From Lachnospiraceae bacterium (GTDB taxonomy: Bacteria > Bacillota > Clostridia > Lachnospirales > Lachnospiraceae), in assembly GCA_017625255.1 (NCBI GenBank), contig JAGALK010000120.1:1-32249 (forward strand): 32,249 nucleotides of DNA, read 5' to 3'. A program made the translations under genes and the position numbers. The notes under the pieces are model-generated. The model was not told where the DNA came from, made no database searches, and saw only the letters and a program-made list of their open reading frames with translations. This document shows, piece by piece, positions 9,520 through 17,435 of this stretch (the first letter of the stretch is position 1; the number at the start of each line of letters is the position of its first letter).

Positions 9520-10755
9520 ATGAAATATGAAGATGTAATTGAATGTATTGAAAATAAAAGAAGATTTGGCAACAAACCGGGAGTGATTATCAGTCAAGAG
9601 CTGTTATCTGCGCTTGGAAATCCTCAAAAAGAGTTAAAGTTCGTTCATATTGCAGGAACAAACGGAAAAGGTTCTACAGCAGCCTTTTTATCCTCTGTGT
9701 TAAATGCAGCCGGAATACGGACAGGAATGTTTACTTCTCCGCATCTGATTTCATTTACGGAACGGATACAGATAAACGGAAATCAGATTCCAAAGGAAGA
9801 AGCAGCAAGTATTGGTGAGCTGCTGCTGCAGTTGAAGCTTGAAGGTCAGGCAACAATGTTCGACTATTGTCTGGCAATGGCATTGTTATATTTTAAAAAG
9901 GAACGATGTGAGCTTGTTGTTTTAGAAACTGGTATGGGAGGACGATTGGATTCTACAAATGTCATAGATGCTCCATTGGTAAGTATTATTACAAAGATCG
10001 GATATGATCATACCAATGTATTGGGTAATACCTTGGCAGAAATTGCAGCAGAAAAGGCTGGAATATTAAAGCAGGGCAGCTATGCTGTAATAGAAACACA
10101 GGATGAAGCTGCATTAGAGGTTTTGACAGATGTATGTCAAAAGAAATGCATTTCTTATCAGATTGCTGATGTGACAGATTTGCAGGATGATACATATTTT
10201 TCCCAGATGCACATGAAAGGAAAGTTTCAAAAAGAAAATGCATATGCAGCAATTCTTGCGGCCAAAGAATTGAAAAGACAAGGATATGACATTACAGAAA
10301 ATGCAATAAGAAAAGGAATTTCTAAGGCAATATGGCAGGGAAGAATGGAGATAATGTCAAAAGAGCCTTTTTTGCTAATCGATGGAGCGCACAATGGGCA
10401 TGGTGTGAAAGCTCTTGTGGAAAGTTTAAAAGAATTATATCCGGATGAGAAATTTCATTTTATCATGGGTGTTTTGGCAGATAAAGATTATGAGGAGATG
10501 GCTGATCTGATACTTCCATTGGCACAAGATGTAGTAACCGTAACACCGGAAAGCAGCCGGGCATTACAGGGAGTGCAGTTAGCAGAATATATAGCTGGCA
10601 AAGGAATCACAGCAAGATATGAGGAAAAAATAGAGGCTGTGTTTGAGCCATTTATACATAAACAGGATTCTTGTGGAATAAAAGGTAAGACAATAGCCTT
10701 TGGTTCTTTGTATTTTATTGGAGATATCAGAAAACTCTTTTTGTTATCCGTATAA
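9520..10755 (+). CDS. folC: Folylpolyglutamate synthase / dihydrofolate synthase
   Basis: A 411-residue cytosolic ligase of the Mur ligase superfamily. It adds glutamate to folates using ATP, and in many bacteria it also makes dihydrofolate from dihydropteroate. The P-loop HIAGTNGKGST lies at 43-53, and the family motif TSPHLISFTERIQING follows. ETGMGGRLDSTN and the C-terminal domain start around LLIDGAHNGHG are also typical. The length is normal for FolC. The start ATG 9520 has only a weak GCGGTG-like ribosome binding site. The gene is alone between the tRNAs and nrdD, with no obvious folate operon around it, so whether it is mono- or bifunctional cannot be told. Confidence 0.92.
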   Translation: MKYEDVIECIENKRRFGNKPGVIISQELLSALGNPQKELKFVHIAGTNGKGSTAAFLSSVLNAAGIRTGMFTSPHLISFTERIQINGNQIPKEEAASIGELLLQLKLEGQATMFDYCLAMALLYFKKERCELVVLETGMGGRLDSTNVIDAPLVSIITKIGYDHTNVLGNTLAEIAAEKAGILKQGSYAVIETQDEAALEVLTDVCQKKCISYQIADVTDLQDDTYFSQMHMKGKFQKENAYAAILAAKELKRQGYDITENAIRKGISKAIWQGRMEIMSKEPFLLIDGAHNGHGVKALVESLKELYPDEKFHFIMGVLADKDYEEMADLILPLAQDVVTVTPESSRALQGVQLAEYIAGKGITARYEEKIEAVFEPFIHKQDSCGIKGKTIAFGSLYFIGDIRKLFLLSV

Positions 10756-10789
10756 TAGCATCTTTTTACGGAATTGCCAAATAATGAAA

Positions 10790-10836
10790 GTACTACATAT
10801 AGAATGTTGATTGACTAGATATACTATATGTGGTAC
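10790..10836 (+). promoter_or_regulatory. Two NrdR boxes in front of nrdD
   Basis: Cores CTACATATAG (10793-10802) and CTATATGTGG (10824-10833) match the central part of the known NrdR box (CwAtATaTwG) at 9 and 8 of 10 positions. They are 31 bp apart, three helical turns, which is the usual spacing for cooperative NrdR binding. The second box lies between -35 and -10 of the nrdD promoter, so binding should block transcription when dNTP/ATP signals are high. Confidence 0.82.
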
Positions 10837-10839
10837 AAT
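10811..10839 (+). promoter_or_regulatory. Sigma-A promoter of nrdDG
   Basis: -35 TTGACT (10811-10816), a 17-nt spacer and -10 TACAAT (10834-10839), about 60 nt upstream of the nrdD start. NrdR box 2 fills the spacer. Confidence 0.82.
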
Positions 10840-10902
10840 TTTTTTGTTTAGGAATAGTAGAGATAGAATAGGTTAAGGTAAAGGTAGAAAGAGGAGAAGA
10901 GG

Positions 10903-13065
10903 ATGAAGATCATTAAACGAAGTGGAATAGAAGAAGAATATAATCTTGCCAAAATTGAAACCGCAATTTTAAAAGCAAACGATTCCGTAGTGGAAAATGA
11001 AAAAATGTCTGAAGAACAGGTAAAAGATATTTGCGAGCATGTAGAAGAGATTATCACTAGTATGAATCGTTCTTTGAATGTAGAAGAGATACAAGATCTT
11101 GTAGAAAATGAAATTATGCAGCAGCAGGCGTTTTCTGTTGCCCGCAATTATATTACATATCGTTATAAAAGAGCATTGGTTCGAAAAGCCAATTCTACGG
11201 ATCAGCAGATTTTAAGTCTGTTAGAATGTGATAATGAAGAAGTTAAACAGGAAAATTCCAATAAAAATCCAACAGTAAATAGTGTACAAAGAGATTATAT
11301 GGCAGGAGAAGTCAGTAAGGATATTACCAGACGATTTTTATTGCCACAGGAAATTGTAGAAGCCCATGAACAGGGAATTATTCATTTCCATGATTCAGAT
11401 TATTTTGCTCAGCATATGCATAATTGTTGTCTGGTAAATTTAGAGGATATGTTACAGAATGGTACAGTAATCAGTGGAACCATGATAGAAAAGCCCCATA
11501 GTTTTTCTACTGCATGTAATATTGCAACTCAGATTATTGCTCAGATTGCAAGCTCTCAGTATGGAGGACAGAGTATATCTTTATCCCATTTAGCACCATT
11601 TGTAGATGTCAGCAGACATAGATTTCAAAATGAGGTAAAAAGAGAATTTGCGGAAGCAGGAATAGAAGTAACCGAAGAAGAGCTTGCTCATGTGGTGGAA
11701 GCAAGGGTATTAGAGGAAATCACCAGAGGGGTACAGATGATACAGTATCAGGTAATTACTTTAATGACCACTAATGGACAGGCACCATTTGTAACAGTAT
11801 TTATGTATTTAAATGAAGTTCCGGAAGGCAGAACCAGAGACGATTTGGCACTGGTGATAGAGGAGGTACTTCGTCAGCGTATTTATGGTGTAAAAAATGA
11901 ATCCGGTGTATTGATTACGCCGGCATTTCCAAAGCTGATCTATGTATTAGAAGAAAATAATATTACAGAGGACAGCAAATACTGGCATTTAACCAAATTA
12001 GCTGCAGAATGTACAGCAAAGCGTATGGTGCCGGATTATATTTCAGAAAAGGTCATGAAGGAATTAAAAGAAGACAACTGCTATACCTGTATGGGATGTC
12101 GCTCGTTTTTGAATGTGTATAAAGAGCCGGAAGGAAACTATAAGTTTTACGGAAGATTTAATCAGGGTGTTGTAACATTAAATTTAGTAGATGTAGCATG
12201 CAGTTCCGGTAAAAATATGGATAAATTCTGGGAAATTTTAGAAGAGCGGTTAGAATTGTGTAAAAAGGCATTGATGTGCCGTCATGAACGATTAAAAGGA
12301 ACACCATCCGATGTAGCACCGATTCTATGGCAGTATGGAGCATTGGCTCGATTAGAAAAAGGAGAGCCGATTGATGAGCTTTTGTACAATGGCTACTCGT
12401 CTATTTCCCTTGGTTATGCAGGACTTTGTGAGTGTACCTATTATATGACAGGAAAAACGCATACAGATCCGGAAACCACTCCATTTGCATTAGAGGTTAT
12501 GAAGAAATTAAATGATGCCTGTGATAAATGGAAAGCAGAAACCACGATTGGTTTTAGTGTATATGGAACGCCGTTAGAATCTACAACCTATAAGTTTTCC
12601 AGATGTCTGCAGAATCGTTTTGGAATTATTCCGGGGGTAACAGATAAGAATTATATTACGAATAGTTATCATGTACATGTTACCGAACAGATAGATGCAT
12701 TTGAGAAGCTGAAATTCGAAGCACAGTTTCAGAATATGTCTCCGGGTGGTGCAATCAGTTATGTAGAAGTTCCGAATATGACTTCCAATTTAGAGGCTGT
12801 GCTTGCGGTCATGCAGTATATTTATGATAATATTATGTATGCAGAGTTAAATACCAAAAGCGATTATTGTCAGGTGTGTGGATACGATGGAGAAATACAG
12901 GTTGTTACAGATAAGGATAATAAGCTGGTTTGGGAGTGTCCGAATTGCAAAAACAGAGACCAGAATAAAATGAATGTTGCCAGAAGAACCTGCGGATATA
13001 TTGGAACACAATATTGGAATCAGGGAAGAACACAGGAAATTAAAGAGCGCGTACTACATCTGTAA
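10903..13065 (+). CDS. nrdD: Anaerobic ribonucleoside-triphosphate reductase
   Basis: A 720-residue class III reductase that converts NTPs to dNTPs without oxygen, using a glycyl radical made by NrdG. An N-terminal ATP-cone (about 1-90, starting MKIIKRSGIEEEYN) gives allosteric control. The catalytic barrel follows. A zinc site is visible near the C-terminus (CQVCGYDG and CPNC), and the glycyl-radical motif RRTCGYIG places the radical glycine at about 698. The length and motif order are normal. The gene is followed 20 nt later by nrdG and is controlled by a promoter with two NrdR boxes. The ribosome binding site is a purine-rich GAGGAGAAGAGG just before ATG 10903. Confidence 0.97.
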   Translation: MKIIKRSGIEEEYNLAKIETAILKANDSVVENEKMSEEQVKDICEHVEEIITSMNRSLNVEEIQDLVENEIMQQQAFSVARNYITYRYKRALVRKANSTDQQILSLLECDNEEVKQENSNKNPTVNSVQRDYMAGEVSKDITRRFLLPQEIVEAHEQGIIHFHDSDYFAQHMHNCCLVNLEDMLQNGTVISGTMIEKPHSFSTACNIATQIIAQIASSQYGGQSISLSHLAPFVDVSRHRFQNEVKREFAEAGIEVTEEELAHVVEARVLEEITRGVQMIQYQVITLMTTNGQAPFVTVFMYLNEVPEGRTRDDLALVIEEVLRQRIYGVKNESGVLITPAFPKLIYVLEENNITEDSKYWHLTKLAAECTAKRMVPDYISEKVMKELKEDNCYTCMGCRSFLNVYKEPEGNYKFYGRFNQGVVTLNLVDVACSSGKNMDKFWEILEERLELCKKALMCRHERLKGTPSDVAPILWQYGALARLEKGEPIDELLYNGYSSISLGYAGLCECTYYMTGKTHTDPETTPFALEVMKKLNDACDKWKAETTIGFSVYGTPLESTTYKFSRCLQNRFGIIPGVTDKNYITNSYHVHVTEQIDAFEKLKFEAQFQNMSPGGAISYVEVPNMTSNLEAVLAVMQYIYDNIMYAELNTKSDYCQVCGYDGEIQVVTDKDNKLVWECPNCKNRDQNKMNVARRTCGYIGTQYWNQGRTQEIKERVLHL

Positions 13066-13085
13066 AATCGAAAGGGAGAGTCAGA

Positions 13086-13604
13086 ATGAATTATTCTGCA
13101 ATTAAATATTGTGATATTGCCAATGGTACAGGGGTACGAACAGTATTGTTTGTATCCGGGTGCAGAAATCATTGTAAAGGTTGTTTTCAGCCGGAAACAT
13201 GGGATTTTTGTCATGGAGAGCCATTTACGCAAGAGGTAGAAGAAGAAATTATCAGATCCTTGCAGCCAACATATATTAAAGGTCTGACATTATTAGGCGG
13301 AGATCCTATGGAACCGGAAAATCAAAAGGTATTGCTTCCATTTATTAGAAAGGTGAAGGAAGTATGCCCAACAAAAGATATCTGGGCTTATACCGGTTAT
13401 CTTGTGGATAAAGATTTGGTTCCGGGAGGAAAGTGTCATACAGAAGATACAACAGAATTATTGTTTTCTATTGATGTTTTAGTGGATGGACCTTATATAG
13501 AGGAAGAATATAGCATTATGTTGAAATTTAAGGGGTCGGCAAACCAAAGAGTCATAGATTGCAGACATTTTGTAAAGACAGGTGAAATTGTAGAGATTAT
13601 GTAA
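13086..13604 (+). CDS. nrdG: Anaerobic ribonucleoside-triphosphate reductase activating protein
   Basis: A 172-residue radical SAM enzyme that generates the glycyl radical on NrdD from S-adenosylmethionine and a [4Fe-4S] cluster. The cluster motif CRNHCKGC places cysteines at 26, 30 and 33 (CX3CX2C), and GGDP (LLGGDPME) follows as the SAM-binding GGE-like motif. GGAG precedes ATG 13086. It is the second gene of the nrdDG operon. The length is typical. Confidence 0.96.
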   Translation: MNYSAIKYCDIANGTGVRTVLFVSGCRNHCKGCFQPETWDFCHGEPFTQEVEEEIIRSLQPTYIKGLTLLGGDPMEPENQKVLLPFIRKVKEVCPTKDIWAYTGYLVDKDLVPGGKCHTEDTTELLFSIDVLVDGPYIEEEYSIMLKFKGSANQRVIDCRHFVKTGEIVEIM

Positions 13605-13655
13605 GACATACTTTTTTCATAATTTCGTCAAAAACTAAACATAAATATTCATTAG

Positions 13656-13725
13656 ACTACTCCTTGTAAACGAGAAATACATCGAAGATGTTACGATAAG
13701 ATAAGTTGAAAGGAGTAGTTTTTTT
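13656..13725 (+). promoter_or_regulatory. Long-range hairpin sequestering the htrA ribosome binding site
   Basis: ACTACTCCTT (13656-13665) is perfectly complementary to AAGGAGTAGT (13710-13719), which contains the Shine-Dalgarno sequence of the protease gene. Seven Ts and then the ATG (13726) follow directly. The 44-nt loop contains its own small hairpin ACATC-GAA-GATGT. The fold could be a terminator of nrdDG, a translation-blocking leader of htrA, or both. Confidence 0.65.
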
Positions 13726-15078
13726 ATGAGTAAAAATAGTTTTGGAGTAAAATTAACAAAGTGTGCAGCATTAGCGTTGGTGTTTGGTGTGATTGGAGGT
13801 ACAGCCTTTTCAGGAGCAAACTATTTTATGAATTCACGCTTTGCAGCAGCAAATACAGAGAGCGCAATTGTTTCTGCACAAGAGGAAATGCAAAATGATG
13901 TGTCGTCAAAAATTGAACAGACCAATACAGTTAAAGTAGCAGAGTCTACAGATATTTCTACAATCGTAGAAGAGACTATGCCGTCTATTGTGGCAATTAC
14001 CAGTATGACACAGCAGGAAGTGATGAATTTCTTTGGCTTTGGTCAGGTATATGAAAGTGAAAGCAGTGGCTCAGGTTTTATTATCAGCAAGGATGATGAG
14101 TATATTTATATTGCTACAAATAATCATGTGGTAGAAGGTGCAACTACATTGACCGTTCAGTTTGCGGATGAAGCTACAGCGGCTGCAACTGTAAGAGGGG
14201 TAGCACCATCAAATGACTTAGCAGTAGTACAGGTAGCCATTGCTGATTTGACAGAAGAAACATTAAATGCTATTCAGCTGGCAAAAACAGGAGATTCAGG
14301 AAGTCTTTCTGTGGGAGAGCCTGCAATTGCGATTGGAAATGCCTTAGGCTATGGACAGTCGGTGACAACAGGAGTCATCAGTGCCTTAGAGCGTGAAGTG
14401 ACCTTTCAGGATGAAATGACGGGTGAAACTGCTTCTAGTAAACTCATTCAGACAGATGCAGCAATCAATCCGGGCAACAGTGGTGGTGCATTATTAAATG
14501 TAGAGGGTGAAGTAATAGGTATAAATTCTTCAAAATATTCCGATACTTCAGTAGAAGGAATGGGCTTTGCTATTCCTATGGATACAGCAAAACCAATTTT
14601 AGAGGATTTAATTGCCAATGGCAAAACAACTACCACAGGTACACCATATCTTGGTATTTATGGTGTGGATGTGACAGAAGAAGTATCTACAACTTACAAT
14701 ATGCCAGAGGGTGTCTATGTGGCACAGATTGTAAAAGGAAGCGGAGCAGAAGCAGCAGGTATGCAGGCAGGAAATATTATTACTGCTGTAGAGGGCGAAG
14801 CAGTAGCTTCTATGGAAGAGTTAAAGAGTGAGCTTAGCGGATATAAAGTCGGTGATACCGTAATGATTACTGTTCAGATTGCAAATAACGGAAGTTATAT
14901 AGCAAAAGAAATGGCTGTAACCTTAACTAGTGAAGCGCAGACAGAAGGAATGGAAGAAGCACCGGCAGAGACTCCACAGAAACAGCAGGAAGTGCCAGAG
15001 CAAAGTCCAAATCAGGAAATGCCGGAATCAGGCGACGATATATTTGAACTGCCGGAAATATTTCAGCAAATTCCTTAA
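13726..15078 (+). CDS. htrA: HtrA/DegP-like membrane-anchored serine protease with PDZ domain
   Basis: A 450-residue extracytoplasmic quality-control protease. One N-terminal membrane segment (about 11-31) is followed by a polar linker, a trypsin-like domain with triad His134 (NNHVVEG), Asp164 (SNDLAVV) and Ser252 (NPGNSGGALL), and one PDZ domain (about 305-395, YLGIYGVDVT to VMITVQI). The C-terminal tail is rich in Glu, Pro and Gln, like other clostridial members. The first ATG after AAGGAG is used. That AAGGAG is part of a stem with upstream sequence (13656-13719), so translation may be controlled by RNA folding. It forms a single-gene unit, not part of nrdDG in function. Confidence 0.93.
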   Translation: MSKNSFGVKLTKCAALALVFGVIGGTAFSGANYFMNSRFAAANTESAIVSAQEEMQNDVSSKIEQTNTVKVAESTDISTIVEETMPSIVAITSMTQQEVMNFFGFGQVYESESSGSGFIISKDDEYIYIATNNHVVEGATTLTVQFADEATAAATVRGVAPSNDLAVVQVAIADLTEETLNAIQLAKTGDSGSLSVGEPAIAIGNALGYGQSVTTGVISALEREVTFQDEMTGETASSKLIQTDAAINPGNSGGALLNVEGEVIGINSSKYSDTSVEGMGFAIPMDTAKPILEDLIANGKTTTTGTPYLGIYGVDVTEEVSTTYNMPEGVYVAQIVKGSGAEAAGMQAGNIITAVEGEAVASMEELKSELSGYKVGDTVMITVQIANNGSYIAKEMAVTLTSEAQTEGMEEAPAETPQKQQEVPEQSPNQEMPESGDDIFELPEIFQQIP

Positions 15079-15087
15079 AATAACCTA

Positions 15088-15116
15088 TTGACTTACTAGG
15101 AAAAAGAGAGTACACT
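15088..15116 (+). promoter_or_regulatory. Sigma-A promoter upstream of the nifS leader
   Basis: -35 TTGACT (15088-15093), a 17-nt spacer, -10 TACACT (15111-15116). Transcription would start near 15123 and meet a strong terminator within about 45 nt. Confidence 0.65.
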
Positions 15117-15137
15117 ATCGTCAACGGATAGAAAAAG

Positions 15138-15166
15138 TAAAGTGCGATGTCCGCACTTTATTTTTT
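15138..15166 (+). terminator. Strong rho-independent terminator between htrA and nifS
   Basis: TAAAGTGCG (15138-15146) pairs perfectly with CGCACTTTA (15152-15160) around a 5-nt loop, followed by six Ts. It ends htrA transcription and may also attenuate the promoter at 15088-15116. Confidence 0.88.
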
Positions 15167-15218
15167 CTCAAAATAACCTACTTAACCTACAGGAATAATA
15201 AAAGAAAGAGGGTATAAA

Positions 15219-16418
15219 ATGAATAAGCTAATTTATCTGGATAATGCAGCAACTACCAAGCTTTATCCCGAAATATTAAAAGAGATGGAACCGTATTTTT
15301 CAGAGTATTATGGAAATCCGTCCAGTATATATCAGTTTGCACAAAAAAGTCAAAAAGCAATAGATTTGGCAAGGGAAGAAATTGCAGCAGTTATTGGTGC
15401 AAAGCCGGAAGAAGTTTATTTTACCGGAGGAGGAAGTGAAAGTGACAACTGGGCGTTAAAAGCGATTGCTGATGCATATGAGAATAAAGGAAAGCACATT
15501 ATCACTTCGAAGATTGAACATCATGCAGTGCTTCATACCTGTGAATATCTGGAAAAAAAAGGATTTGAAATTACCTATTTGCCGGTAAATGAGGAAGGCT
15601 TTATTGATTTGGATGAATTAAAAAAGAGTATACGAGAGGATACGATTTGTATATCCATTATGGCAGCAAACAATGAAATCGGTACAATCCAGCCTATAGC
15701 AGAAATCGGTGCAATTGCCAGAGAAAAGGGAGTTTTCTTTCATACAGATGCGGTACAGGCATTTGGGCATATTCCACTTTCTGTGGAGGATATGAAAATA
15801 GATATGTTAAGTGCCAGCGGACATAAGATTCATGGACCTAAGGGGATAGGATTCTTATATATAAGAAAAGGAATCAAAATTGTACCGTATCTTCATGGAG
15901 GAGCACAGGAAAGAGGAAAAAGGGCAGGAACTCATAATGTACCGGGGATTGTTGGAATGGCAGCAGCAGCCAGATTAGCAAAGGAAACTTTAAAAGGTCG
16001 TATAGAGAAGGAAACATCACTGAGAGATTATTTAATCGAAAGAATTGAAAAGGAGATTCCTTTTGCTGTATTAAATGGAAGTAAAAGCCATCGTTTACCA
16101 AATAATATCAGTTTTTGCTTTCGATTTATTGAAGGAGAATCCATGCTCATTATGCTAGATGGAAAGGGAATATGTGCATCCAGTGGTTCGGCATGTACCT
16201 CAGGATCGTTAGATCCATCCCATGTACTGTTAGCGATTGGACGGCCTCATGAAATTGCCCATGGTTCTCTAAGACTTACACTTTCAGAAGAAAATACAAA
16301 AGAAGAGTTAGATGTAGTTGTAGAGGAATTGAAAAAAATTATTGAACGATTAAGAGGAATGTCACCTTTATATGAAGATTTTTTACAGACACAGACAGGA
16401 GGTAATTCAAATGTATAG
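15219..16418 (+). CDS. nifS: Cysteine desulfurase (NifS/IscS type)
   Basis: A 399-residue PLP enzyme that takes sulfur from cysteine and delivers it, as a persulfide, to the IscU/NifU-type scaffold encoded next. The N-terminus MNKLIYLDNAATT is typical. The PLP-binding lysine is Lys203 in SASGHKIHGPKG, the cofactor-stacking His lies in KIEHHAVLHT, and the persulfide cysteine is Cys326 in SSGSACTSGS. This flexible-loop Cys with SGSACTSG is the group I (NifS/IscS) form. The stop overlaps the next start by 8 nt. The adjacent scaffold gene means the pair is likely the cell's Fe-S assembly unit. Confidence 0.95.
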   Translation: MNKLIYLDNAATTKLYPEILKEMEPYFSEYYGNPSSIYQFAQKSQKAIDLAREEIAAVIGAKPEEVYFTGGGSESDNWALKAIADAYENKGKHIITSKIEHHAVLHTCEYLEKKGFEITYLPVNEEGFIDLDELKKSIREDTICISIMAANNEIGTIQPIAEIGAIAREKGVFFHTDAVQAFGHIPLSVEDMKIDMLSASGHKIHGPKGIGFLYIRKGIKIVPYLHGGAQERGKRAGTHNVPGIVGMAAAARLAKETLKGRIEKETSLRDYLIERIEKEIPFAVLNGSKSHRLPNNISFCFRFIEGESMLIMLDGKGICASSGSACTSGSLDPSHVLLAIGRPHEIAHGSLRLTLSEENTKEELDVVVEELKKIIERLRGMSPLYEDFLQTQTGGNSNV

Positions 16419-16836
16419 TGAAAAAGTAATGGATCATTTTGAAAATCCAAGAAATGTAGGAGAAATACAAAATGCCAGTGGAGTTGGAACAGTAGGAAAT
16501 GCAAAGTGCGGCGATATCATGCGTATGTATTTTCAGATTGATGAAAATAAAATCATACAGGATGCAAAATTCAAGACCTTTGGATGTGGAGCTGCAATTG
16601 CCACCAGTAGTATGGCAACGGAATTGGTAAAAGGTAAAAGTGTAGAAGAAGCACTGCAGGTAACAAATCGTGCGGTAATGGAAGCCTTAGATGGACTTCC
16701 TCCGGTAAAAGTACATTGTTCGCTTTTGGCAGAAGAAGCCATTCATGCTGCTCTTTGGGATTATGCCCAAAAGGAAAATTTACACATAGAAGGCTTGCAA
16801 AAGCCTGTGGAAGATATTGAGGAACTGCATAGATAA
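16411..16836 (+). CDS. iscU: Iron-sulfur cluster assembly scaffold (NifU N-terminal / IscU-like)
   Basis: A 141-residue scaffold that assembles Fe-S clusters from sulfur supplied by the upstream desulfurase. It carries the three conserved cysteines, in GNAKCGD (with the conserved Asp), KTFGCGAAIA and VHCSLLAEEAIHAAL. ATG 16411 is chosen because AGGAGG (16397-16402) sits 8 nt before it, although the frame is open further upstream; the protein then starts MYSEKVMDHFENPRNVG as in the family. It overlaps the end of nifS by 8 nt, so translation is coupled. It lacks the C-terminal NifU domains. Confidence 0.93.
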   Translation: MYSEKVMDHFENPRNVGEIQNASGVGTVGNAKCGDIMRMYFQIDENKIIQDAKFKTFGCGAAIATSSMATELVKGKSVEEALQVTNRAVMEALDGLPPVKVHCSLLAEEAIHAALWDYAQKENLHIEGLQKPVEDIEELHR

Positions 16837-16840
16837 TCAG

Positions 16841-16874
16841 AAAGGGTATTACCGGAATAAGGTAATACCCTTTT
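16841..16874. terminator. Bidirectional terminator between iscU and the DtxR-type gene
   Basis: AAAGGGTATTACC (16841-16853) and GGTAATACCCTTT (from 16861) form a perfect stem with a 7-nt loop and a T-run on the plus strand. The convergent gene on the minus strand ends just beyond it. Confidence 0.85.
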
Positions 16875-16885
16875 AGCATTAAAGG

Positions 16886-17263
16886 TTATTTAGCTGAACT
16901 TGTATCTTCTACATATTTTTTGATAGCGGCAAAACTTTCCGGACTCATCACATGCTCCATATGACAAGCATCTTCCTCGGCTGTTTTTTTATCAATGCCA
17001 AGAGAGGTCAGCCAGTTAGATAAAAATGTATGTCGTTCAAATATCATATCAGCAATTTCCCGTCCTGCATCAGTCAGGGTAATGAAACCGGCATCACTTA
17101 CGGTAATGTATCCTTTCTCCCGCAGATTTTTCATGGCAACACTGATACTGGACTTCTTAAAGTTCATTTCAGCAGCGATGTCAACTGAACGCACAACAGG
17201 AAGTTTCTGGCTCAATACAAGTATAGTTTCTAAATAATTTTCAGCAGATTCATTAATACTCAT
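16886..17263 (-). CDS. DtxR/MntR-family metal-dependent transcriptional regulator
   Basis: A 125-residue repressor-type protein with a winged helix (about 10-70, including VDIAAEMNFKKSSISVAMKNLREKGYI read in two parts) and a metal-binding dimerisation domain. Candidate ligands His78, Cys100, Glu103 and His104 appear in the string ACHMEHVMS, which closely recalls the ACRWEHVMS segment of DtxR/IdeR. The SH3-like third domain is missing, as in MntR-sized members. The Cys at the first site favours iron sensing over manganese, but this is inference. The gene is convergent with nifS-iscU and divergent from the CorA gene. The ribosome binding site is weak (GGGGG). Confidence 0.87.
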   Translation of the reverse strand: MSINESAENYLETILVLSQKLPVVRSVDIAAEMNFKKSSISVAMKNLREKGYITVSDAGFITLTDAGREIADMIFERHTFLSNWLTSLGIDKKTAEEDACHMEHVMSPESFAAIKKYVEDTSSAK

Positions 17264-17376
17264 GAAAAAACCCCCAGTTCGTTTTATATAAGATTATAAA
17301 ATGTAGTATAACATAATTTTTGCAAAAAGAAAACTAAAAATATTGCTAGTATTTTGTGTTCATTTTGTATGGAATG

Positions 17377-17385
17377 TGTTATAAT
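17377..17385 (+). promoter_or_regulatory. Extended -10 promoter of the CorA/exonuclease III unit
   Basis: TG-T-TATAAT: the TG extension at 17377-17378 and a perfect -10 hexamer at 17380-17385, about 50 nt before ATG 17436. There is no good -35 at the right distance, which is common for extended -10 promoters. Confidence 0.6.
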
Positions 17386-17435
17386 AATATGGGTTTTGTT
17401 TTGAAATCCGAAGAACAGGGAAACGGAGGCCGGAC

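Larger units (their letters stand above)
15077..15195. repeat. Imperfect 26-bp direct repeat flanking a terminator
   Basis: The first copy (15077-15102) and second copy (15170-15195) share AAAATAACCTA, then a variable stretch, then a TAC-AGGAA / TAC-TAGGAA end. They match at about 20 of 26 positions. The first copy carries a good promoter (-35 TTGACT); in the second copy that hexamer has been altered. The terminator at 15138-15166 lies between them. Confidence 0.55.
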
